From NCBI GenBank assembly GCA_025934545.1, contig JAICXV010000017.1, positions 1 through 10,753 of the forward strand: a stretch of DNA of 10,753 bases, read 5' to 3'. Numbering within the stretch: position 1 is the stretch's first letter; every line of letters starts with the position of its first letter. Source of the stretch: Verrucomicrobiia bacterium (GTDB taxonomy: Bacteria; Verrucomicrobiota; Verrucomicrobiia; Limisphaerales; Palsa-1400). Positions 5,363 through 10,753 of the stretch are shown here, piece after piece. A model generated the notes under the pieces. It made no database searches, was not told the DNA's origin, and was given only the letters and a program-made list of their open reading frames with translations. The position numbers were made by a program, and so were the translations under genes.

Positions 5363-5836
5363 GTGAAATCCGCGTCCAAAGATAAACTGACGAAGGCCCG
5401 GCGTTCATGGAACATGTCGCGCATTCGCAGCAAGGACACGACGCCGGAAAGGATCGTCCGCTCGATGCTGCACAAAATGGGTTATCGATTCCGGCTGCAT
5501 GTCCGAATCGAAGTCGCCGCCGGCACATTGAAGGGTCAGACAAAAAGGTTCTTTATTCGTCCCGATATTATTTTACCGAAATACAAAACGGCGATTTTCG
5601 TCCACGGCTGTTTTTGGCATCGGCATCATGGATGTAAAAATTGCACGACTCCGACGAATCGGAGGGATTTTTGGGTGGCGAAGTTGGAAGGCAATGCAGT
5701 GCGGGATAAAGTTCACTTCCGAGCGCTCAAGGAACTTGGATGGAGTGCGATTGTTGTGTGGCAATGTGAAATCAATTCAACCGAACGACGTCGAAGGACG
5801 ATGAAGTTTCTAAGAGAACAACTTGATATATTCTGA
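5363..5836 (+). CDS. vsr: Very short patch repair (Vsr) family DNA mismatch endonuclease
   Basis: Vsr nicks DNA 5' of a T in T:G mismatches that arise when 5-methylcytosine deaminates, and so repairs damage at sites of a partner C5-methylase. This 157-residue protein has the N-terminal NMSRIRSKDTTPE segment (17-29) and the catalytic Asp68 in RPDIILPKY. HGCFWHRHHGC (81-91) holds His81 and His86, equivalent to E. coli Asp51, His64 and His69. Then come TPTNRRDFW (96-104), NAVRD (111-115) and LGWSAIVVWQCE (125-136). Cys91, Cys94 and Cys135 fit the structural zinc site. About ten extra residues precede RPD (VAAGTLKGQTKRFFI) compared with short Vsr forms. It starts 9 nt after the toxin pseudogene and runs tail-to-tail into the next gene, with only 3 nt between the stops. 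The cognate methylase is probably the C5-methyltransferase at 9002-10054. Confidence 0.93.
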   Translation: MKSASKDKLTKARRSWNMSRIRSKDTTPERIVRSMLHKMGYRFRLHVRIEVAAGTLKGQTKRFFIRPDIILPKYKTAIFVHGCFWHRHHGCKNCTTPTNRRDFWVAKLEGNAVRDKVHFRALKELGWSAIVVWQCEINSTERRRRTMKFLREQLDIF

Positions 5837-5839
5837 ACG

Positions 5840-6436
5840 TCACTTCGTAGCAACCAACCGAAGCCATTCCGACTCGGTCAACCCGACCTTGGATACCTCG
5901 CTCCCAAACTGTTCCGCTGCGCGTTGAGCTTGTGCCGCCTTAAGCTGAGCAAGCCAAATGAAATCATTCTTCGAACCCTTACCTTTAAATGTGAAACTGC
6001 CGTCAGCCTTTTCCGTCGCGACGACAGTTCCGTTTGGTCCGGTTGCTGCGAATTCAACTACGCGGGCATTGAAAACCTTAGGACTAAACCAAAGTTCAAG
6101 AATCCTATCCTTGTCATAGGCTATAAGGTTAAACTTTCCGTGTGGAGCCTCGGATGGGAAAAGCTCGATCATTAAGAACTTGCGGAATTGTTGAATTCGT
6201 ACGGCATCGCAAATGGGCTGCAGGCAAAGAAAATAGCGGTATTTTGAACCATGCCCCACCTGTTGTTTTAATAGAGCACCCAATCTCAATGCTCGGGAAA
6301 CCTTCCCATAATGTGTCCGATGACTCATCAATATTCCCAGCTTGTGGTTGCAATCGGAGTCTGCCGATGGTTTCAGGAACGAATATAGTTTGTCACCCTT
6401 GACGCCTGTGGGCTTGATTGCGCTTGGCCCTTTCAA
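5840..6436 (-). CDS. Uncharacterised protein, probable C-terminal remnant of a larger signalling/restriction protein
   Basis: This 198-residue reading is soluble, with no membrane helix. Visible features are ILMSHRTHYGKVSRALRLG (35-53), a block containing YFLCLQPICDAVRI (68-81), a beta-rich middle, and a C-terminal tail ending VGLTESEWLRLVATK. The L-x-Q-P-x-C-D motif followed by an 'ESEWLR' tail resembles the C-terminal half of receiver-domain proteins encoded beside GHKL ATPases in defence islands. I recall this from memory and hold it loosely. The listed start is a TTG. The protein-like frame continues upstream to a stop at 6494-6496, reading PDIHIVINADPKTVAKDLC with no ATG or GTG. The first ATG is at 6328. 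Absence of a start suggests that the N-terminal half has been lost. It lies downstream of the ATPase on the same strand and overlaps its end if the upstream frame is counted. Confidence 0.6.
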   Translation of the reverse strand: MKGPSAIKPTGVKGDKLYSFLKPSADSDCNHKLGILMSHRTHYGKVSRALRLGALLKQQVGHGSKYRYFLCLQPICDAVRIQQFRKFLMIELFPSEAPHGKFNLIAYDKDRILELWFSPKVFNARVVEFAATGPNGTVVATEKADGSFTFKGKGSKNDFIWLAQLKAAQAQRAAEQFGSEVSKVGLTESEWLRLVATK

Positions 6437-6474
6437 ACAGAGATCTTTTGCGACTGTCTTCGGGTCCGCATTGA

Positions 6475-9009
6475 TTACAATATGGATATCGGGTTACGGT
6501 AAAGCCTTCGTTGCAGTGGAGTGAAAAGGTTGAGGTGTCCGTCGAGATGATCAAAATTATTTCGAATCTCTTGGTAAACAGGACTGAGTTCGTCGTTTGC
6601 TCGTACCCACGAATGCAAACGACGGAGGGATGTCCTGATATTTTTGATTGCTGCCTCAAACTCGTGGTTGATAACAGCAACGGCGAGACCTAACTGAACA
6701 AGCTCTGCATCCGTGTCGGCCTGTTCGCGCAGCCCCATCAGTTCCTCATCCATCGCTTCAAGCATCTCAATCTGGCTAACGTCCATACCCTGCGCGAGGT
6801 TCTCCGCGATAGCCGAAAGCATGTCACGAACTTTCCCTAACACTTCAGTGTTCTTCTGTCCTACTTCTTCGATTCGTTGCTCAAACCCTCGACGCAGTTG
6901 CTCTATTCGTTCGGCAGAAACAGTGGATAAATCCTGCCGTGAAAAATCCGCCTCGACTTCAGCAATAGTTGTCTGTAGCTCCTGTATTGCACCATGTGCA
7001 GCACGTAGTGCAGCAGTGCGAGTCTCAGAGGCTGTTTCTGTCAATTTACCGGCTTCAGTTTTGACTGTTTTACGTTTCTCGTTCGCCACCTGTCGGATCA
7101 ACTCCTCGAGACGGCGTCGTTGATCTACGTACACTCTCGCCTGGGCCGCCATAGCGCCGAGTGTTGTCGCTACTTCTGCCGAGAAGGGCGAGAAAATTTC
7201 TCGATCCAGACGCTCTGACTCAGCCGAATACGCGTCCCAATCACGTTGCAGTTGCCGCGAAAGACCAATACCGCGCGGTTTTGCCACACGGTAACTTTCC
7301 CGAACCTCTGCAACACGCCGATTCGCCTCACGTTCTGCGTCCAAAAGCGCGCTGGATGCTTGATCTGGATTGCGCATCTGCGTTGCCGCTTCCATGCGCT
7401 TCTGGATTTGCTTCCGCAGTTCGTTTATTTCGACAGTCGGTAGATTTTGGCCGGTTTTCTGAAAGAAACCGTCAAGCGCGGAGGTCAGATTTCGGCGTTT
7501 CGTGAGCGACTGCTTCTCGCGCCGCCGTCTAGCTAGTTCCTGACGTTCAAGTTCCTTACGGCGAGTCTGGAAAAAACTCGGTTCTGTTTTGTCGTCTCGA
7601 AAAAAGTCAGCCGCTAGTTGAACGAATAGGTTTTCCAGTATGGCTTTCAACTGGCGATATGCCTTGTCCTGTTGGAAGCCCTCGCGTCCCGCTTTTTCTT
7701 GTAGCCTGCCGTTGAGTTTTCGCGTGATGCAAACCGCGCCGAAAATCCGACGGTATGAAAAGAAATAGTGCCCGGCTCCTTTAGTTCGCCGCTGTTCAAT
7801 GTTAAGCCAGTCTACATCTGAATTGCCATAAGGGAGTACGCGGATTCCATCTCGGTAAACGTACAATCCACCAATGTTCTCAAGTTTTGCAGTAAGGCGT
7901 CCCCAGTCATCTGGAGCCATGTGACTTTCGCGCAATGCTCCCTGTAGATAACCAAATTCCAGAACGAACGGACCACATGCCGTTTGTTTACCGTCGCTCG
8001 CACTCCATGAGATTACATGGTTGGTGTATTCATGTTCGTATACGCGGATCGTGCCTTTGAATTGCCCGAACTCATCGATTGTTCCTGATATGCGATGGTC
8101 TGCGGCAGTTAAATCTTCTTTTGTGAAAAACTCGCCTTGGTTGATTAAATCTTCGTGTTCGATGTCGGAGGCCCAATACCGGAATGACGTGAGCATTTTG
8201 TCCCCTGTGATTTCACCAAACGTGCTATTGGAGAAACCAAGTAAAAACTTCGAAAAGTCCTTTCGGTGATTTCGTTTATCAGCTTCAATTTCGGCCGCAA
8301 TCGATTCGTTCGCCGGAGCAATATAGAAATGTGTTCCGCAACCGCTCTCGGAGAGTGACAAGCCACCTAAAAACCCGTCTAAGTCTTTTGGGTCAACTTG
8401 AAAGTCTTGCAGGTCACGGATAATGGGGCGAAAATTATAATCTTTGTGGCGCTCCTTTAAGGTTTGAACTTGTGAAATCCAGTCTTCGACGAAGGCTGCG
8501 ATATCAGATGCAGTCGGAAGTCGACCATTCGAAAAGGTTTTTACGGGAATAGTGATGTCGTCAAGATTAATTCCCGGCACCTCAAACAAACCCCAGTGGA
8601 TAAAACTTACGACTAGATCATGTATTTTGTTGCCTCGGTTTGCTCGAGAGAGCACCAGGACTTGTCGTCCGAGCAAAGCAATCGCCAATCGGCCAATTCC
8701 CTTTTCTCCCATGATGGCACGTTTCGCTTTCCCCGGCGGTCTGTAATCATCTTGTCCTTTGCTTTTTGCAGTGAACTTGCTTTCAGTGCCAATTACAAGC
8801 CACCGCCCTTCAAATTCGTCTTTGGTCATCCCTATCCCGTCGTCTCGGACGACTAAAAGGCCATCGGCGCGGAAATAGTCGACTTCGGCGTGGTCCGCAT
8901 ATGCATCATGGGCATTCTTAAATAGCTCGCTAACAGCGGTTGGAGCCCCGGCAATCTGTTGACGGCCGAGCATGTCAACTGCTCTTGCTCTTGTTTTGAA
9001 CTTAGACAT
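6475..9009 (-). CDS. MutL/MORC-like GHKL ATPase with long coiled coil and kinase-like C-terminal helix
   Basis: The 844-residue protein starts with a GHKL (HATPase) domain. The N-box is SELFKNAHDAY (Glu28, Asn32, Asp35), the G1 box is DDGIGM (Asp56-Gly60) and the G2 box is GEKGIGRLA (101-109). A MutL/MORC-like second lobe follows, with YRDGIRVLPYG at about 385-395 and AGREGF at about 440. Residues 484-765 are rich in Arg/Glu/Gln heptads and should form long coiled coils. At the end, VQLGLAVAVINHEFEAAIKN resembles the H-box of a histidine-kinase dimerisation helix (His782), and the protein ends 62 residues later. ATP-driven dimer closing around DNA is expected. The ATG overlaps the end of the methylase gene by 8 nt, so the two are translationally coupled. 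Relatives occur in restriction-modification loci with C5-methylases and Vsr. The C-terminus may be truncated, with the last residues (NPISIL) read past a deletion junction. Confidence 0.88.
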   Translation of the reverse strand: MSKFKTRARAVDMLGRQQIAGAPTAVSELFKNAHDAYADHAEVDYFRADGLLVVRDDGIGMTKDEFEGRWLVIGTESKFTAKSKGQDDYRPPGKAKRAIMGEKGIGRLAIALLGRQVLVLSRANRGNKIHDLVVSFIHWGLFEVPGINLDDITIPVKTFSNGRLPTASDIAAFVEDWISQVQTLKERHKDYNFRPIIRDLQDFQVDPKDLDGFLGGLSLSESGCGTHFYIAPANESIAAEIEADKRNHRKDFSKFLLGFSNSTFGEITGDKMLTSFRYWASDIEHEDLINQGEFFTKEDLTAADHRISGTIDEFGQFKGTIRVYEHEYTNHVISWSASDGKQTACGPFVLEFGYLQGALRESHMAPDDWGRLTAKLENIGGLYVYRDGIRVLPYGNSDVDWLNIEQRRTKGAGHYFFSYRRIFGAVCITRKLNGRLQEKAGREGFQQDKAYRQLKAILENLFVQLAADFFRDDKTEPSFFQTRRKELERQELARRRREKQSLTKRRNLTSALDGFFQKTGQNLPTVEINELRKQIQKRMEAATQMRNPDQASSALLDAEREANRRVAEVRESYRVAKPRGIGLSRQLQRDWDAYSAESERLDREIFSPFSAEVATTLGAMAAQARVYVDQRRRLEELIRQVANEKRKTVKTEAGKLTETASETRTAALRAAHGAIQELQTTIAEVEADFSRQDLSTVSAERIEQLRRGFEQRIEEVGQKNTEVLGKVRDMLSAIAENLAQGMDVSQIEMLEAMDEELMGLREQADTDAELVQLGLAVAVINHEFEAAIKNIRTSLRRLHSWVRANDELSPVYQEIRNNFDHLDGHLNLFTPLQRRLYRNPISIL

Positions 9010-10054
9010 CGCGTGCCATTCTTACCAAGTGGGTCCCAATCCGTTTAGCCAAAGCTGGTGGCACAGCATTTCCAATTTGGCGGGCGATGGTGTGCTCGTT
9101 CGGCGCTTCAAATCTGTAGCTTTTTGGAAACGTTTGTAGCGTCGCTCCTTCTCGCAACGAAATCGCACGGCTCTGCGTCGGATGGCCGAAACGTCCGTTC
9201 GAGAAACTATTAAATCGCGTAGTTATAGTGGGTGCCGGCCGCTTCCAATACATTCGCGCATACACGTCGCGAAAGATGTCATCATTACCTCGATATGCAT
9301 TGATTTGAAGAGTGGGGTCATCTTTCCACGAACACCGATCACCGCCGTCTTTCGGTGTTTTCTTTATGCGCTGGAGGTTGTTTTTCGAAAGACCGGCAGC
9401 CGTGTGCATGAACGGTGTGCAATCCTTTGTACCTGCGCGTATTGGCTTGAACCCATATTTGGCTCGAATGAATTTCTCGACGATCAGTCCGGTATTTCGG
9501 TAAGCGCGCGGGAGTTTGATCGTTTTTGCAACTCTGGTCGCAAGCAGAAGATACCGCTTGCGATTTTGCGGCACGCCGTAATGGTTCGCGTTAATGATGC
9601 CCTGCGCGTGTATATACTTTCGGGATTTTAGAAATTTTTCGAATTGCGGTAAAATAGAATGAGTTTTTTTTGAGATTAGGCCCGGTACGTTTTCGATGAT
9701 AATGAAACCTGGGCGGAACCAATCAACGAACCTTTCGAACTCACGAAGTAAAAATGCCGACGCCTGGCTTTTGTTTCGATCGGTGTTGATTTTGCTCCAG
9801 AACTGACAAGGAGTACAGCCCACGAAAACCAGCTCATCGTCGTTTTGTTTAATACTGAGCTGTCGCCCGAGTTCTTCGGGCTGGAGTTTAGTTACGTCTT
9901 CACACAGAAACTGCGCAGGAGAATTATTTAGTTCGTACGTTTTGCGACAAGTTTCATCGCAATCGATTCCGGCCAGGACGGTAATACCCGCTTCGGCGAG
10001 GCCGTAGCTCATGCCACCGGCACCACAAAAAAAGTCTATTGCCCTCAACGGCAT
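9002..10054 (-). CDS. C5-cytosine-specific DNA methyltransferase
   Basis: This enzyme transfers a methyl group from SAM to carbon 5 of cytosine within a specific site. All core motifs are present in its 350 residues. Motif I is DFFCGAGGMSYGL (7-19). Motif IV is GCTPCQFWS (79-87), with nucleophile Cys83 and TPC in place of the commoner PPC. Motif VI is ENVPGL (121-126), motif VIII is QNRKRYLLLA (163-172), motif IX lies around SLREGATLQTFP (299-310), and motif X is QIGNAVPPALA (326-336). The target recognition domain, roughly 185-290, is compact. The recognition sequence cannot be read from the protein. It is first in a minus-strand operon with the GHKL ATPase (8-nt overlap) and divergent from the DUF3883 gene. 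It probably protects host DNA in a restriction system, with Vsr repairing its mutagenic deamination products. No strong Shine-Dalgarno sequence precedes the ATG. Confidence 0.96.
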   Translation of the reverse strand: MPLRAIDFFCGAGGMSYGLAEAGITVLAGIDCDETCRKTYELNNSPAQFLCEDVTKLQPEELGRQLSIKQNDDELVFVGCTPCQFWSKINTDRNKSQASAFLLREFERFVDWFRPGFIIIENVPGLISKKTHSILPQFEKFLKSRKYIHAQGIINANHYGVPQNRKRYLLLATRVAKTIKLPRAYRNTGLIVEKFIRAKYGFKPIRAGTKDCTPFMHTAAGLSKNNLQRIKKTPKDGGDRCSWKDDPTLQINAYRGNDDIFRDVYARMYWKRPAPTITTRFNSFSNGRFGHPTQSRAISLREGATLQTFPKSYRFEAPNEHTIARQIGNAVPPALAKRIGTHLVRMARDV

Positions 10055-10060
10055 ACGTTT

Positions 10061-10076
10061 TTGAAACAGATTTCAA
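10061..10076. promoter_or_regulatory. Palindrome next to the methylase start, candidate operator
   Basis: TTGAAA-CAGA-TTTCAA is a perfect 6+6 bp inverted repeat ending 7 bp from the methylase ATG. A partial repeat of the right arm (CTTTCAAAA) occurs at about 10090-10098. Placed in the 153-bp divergent region, it could bind a repressor that balances methylase against the divergent gene. No C-protein gene is seen in the window. Confidence 0.35.
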
Positions 10077-10127
10077 GGCTATATGCAACTTTCAAAACAG
10101 GAGGAATATGTAAAAATCTAATAGTAA

Positions 10128-10143
10128 GGCTCTTATATAAGCC
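10128..10143. promoter_or_regulatory. Symmetric AT-rich element in the divergent promoter region
   Basis: GGCTCTTATATAAGCC has an exact TTATATAA centre (10133-10140) and GGCT/AGCC outer arms, offset by one base. It sits mid-way between the two divergent genes and could be a shared -10 region or an operator. No convincing -35 element at the right distance was found on either strand, so the call is weak. Confidence 0.3.
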
Positions 10144-10207
10144 GATATAGGTCATTACCGTGTGAGCTTGAAGTTTGGCTTTCGGATGTCATAACAACAG
10201 GAACGCA

Positions 10208-10753
10208 ATGCCAGAAGCATGGTCACGAGAAGAAGTAGAAGCTACGGTTACTGACTACTTTGATATGCTCACACGTGAGTTACGTGACGAACCATACGTT
10301 AAAAAAGACCATAATAGGCGGCTACAGCCACTGCTGAACAATCGCAGTGCTGGGGCAATCGAAAAGAAACACCAAAACATCAGCTCCATTCTGATTTCGG
10401 AGGGACAACCATATATTCGCGGTTACCAGCCCCTGGGCAATTATCAGTCGCTTCTACGGGACGTAGTAATCGAACGGCTTCCAACCGAAACCGACTTGCA
10501 ATTAGCGGCAATCGAATCCGTTTCTCGAAACGTGACTCAGCTGCCTATGCTTGCAGACCCCTTGAAAATCTTGGTGCCGAAGCCAGTTGTGAATCAGCCG
10601 CCAGTGAAGCTTTATGATCGGCCGGCGCCGCGAAATGCAATTCGAGTTCGAAACTATCTTGAAATTGAAGCAAGAAATCAGTCTCTTGGCGGTGCGGGGG
10701 AGGAACTCATTTTGAAGTTCGAACACGAGCGGCTGTGGAAAGAAGGAAAACGC
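10208..10753 (+). CDS. DUF3883 (NO VEIN C-terminal) domain protein, N-terminal part
   Basis: From ATG 10208 the frame stays open for 182 codons to the window end, so the gene is partial at its 3' side. The first 90 residues (WSREEVEATVTDYFDMLTRE, then RRLQPLLNNRSAGAIEKKHQ, then YIRGYQPLGNYQSLL) form a conserved N-terminal module seen on nuclease-like proteins. A variable linker follows. Residues 148-180 (RNYLEIEARNQSLGGAGEEL-ILKFEHERLWKEGK) match the start of DUF3883, where A-R-N-x-x-L-G-x-x-G-E-E opens a PD-(D/E)XK-like fold. The catalytic acids would lie beyond the window. AGGAA about 5 nt upstream supports the start. Divergence from a C5-methylase makes it a candidate restriction effector, by inference. 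The gene's end is not visible. Confidence 0.82.
   Translation, partial: MPEAWSREEVEATVTDYFDMLTRELRDEPYVKKDHNRRLQPLLNNRSAGAIEKKHQNISSILISEGQPYIRGYQPLGNYQSLLRDVVIERLPTETDLQLAAIESVSRNVTQLPMLADPLKILVPKPVVNQPPVKLYDRPAPRNAIRVRNYLEIEARNQSLGGAGEELILKFEHERLWKEGKR

Noticed and set aside
6393..6680. 95-codon minus-strand ORF spanning the ATPase end
   Set aside because: It overlaps the well-supported ATPase frame, and its translation (Ser/Thr/Cys-rich) shows no protein pattern. It is the third frame across the suspected junction.
6713..7505. Plus-strand ORFs opposite the ATPase coiled coil
   Set aside because: Ser/Arg-rich shadows of the minus-strand Arg/Glu/Ala coiled-coil codons.
10102..10113. GGAGG followed by ATGTAA (start-stop mini-ORF) upstream of the DUF3883 gene
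   Set aside because: A start directly followed by a stop could be regulatory, but it is short enough to occur by chance, and its place in the transcript is unknown.
1..10753. tRNA, rRNA or insertion-sequence elements
   Set aside because: No tRNA cloverleaf, rRNA stretch, transposase motif or paired terminal inverted repeats with target duplications were recognised on reading either strand.

Overview
The window looks like a chromosomal segment of a GC-rich, non-model soil or water bacterium. I favour Verrucomicrobiota or another PVC-group lineage. This rests on general impression: Lys/Arg/Ala-rich housekeeping proteins, weak or absent Shine-Dalgarno sequences, and abundant degenerate 'ATCCGTGG...TTAAAA' and 'CTTCGCG...TTTGCGTTGAAA' intergenic repeats. 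It is an inference, not a proof.

Positions 1-3303 are a housekeeping block. They hold a short repeat/hairpin zone, a small two-helix membrane protein on the minus strand (191-550), then a tight plus-strand run of prmC (release-factor glutamine methyltransferase, 655-1569), murA (first committed step of peptidoglycan synthesis, 1625-2887), and a small membrane-anchored protein overlapping murA by ATGA (2884-3303).

Positions 3304-5353 are an accessory zone of repeats and decayed toxin-antitoxin loci. One minus-strand module has an intact ParD-like antitoxin (3706-3930) and a ParE-family toxin broken by a one-base deletion (3420-3706). One plus-strand module has an intact UPF0175-like antitoxin (4606-4869) and a DUF3368/PIN-like toxin broken by a one-base deletion plus a nonsense codon (4869-5353). 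A 50-residue antitoxin-like protein lies between them (4169-4321). Both modules keep a plausible promoter that would start transcription at or next to the antitoxin ATG. Four blocks of degenerate repeats separate them.

Positions 5363-10753 are a visibly AT-richer DNA-modification/defence island. It holds a Vsr-type mismatch endonuclease (plus strand), an unfamiliar 198-residue protein converging on it, an 844-residue MutL/MORC-like GHKL ATPase with a long coiled coil and a histidine-kinase-like dimerisation helix at its very C-terminus, and a C5-cytosine DNA methyltransferase overlapping the ATPase gene by 8 nt. Divergent from these is the N-terminal part of a protein entering a DUF3883/NO VEIN C-terminal (nuclease-like) domain, cut by the window end. 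Such combinations (C5 methylase, GHKL ATPase, Vsr-like nuclease) are known from comparative genomics of MutL/MORC-type ATPases in restriction-modification neighbourhoods. The methylase would mark self DNA, Vsr would repair 5mC deamination or act as the effector, the ATPase would be the switch, and the DUF3883 protein a candidate restriction component.

The most interesting local signal is at 6475-6496. The ATPase ends just after its kinase-like helix, exactly where a second catalytic ATPase domain would be expected. The open frame of the next protein begins there without a convincing start codon. I infer an internal deletion that joined two signalling-type genes out of frame, so an ancestral kinase/receiver-coupled restriction system may be present here in reduced form.
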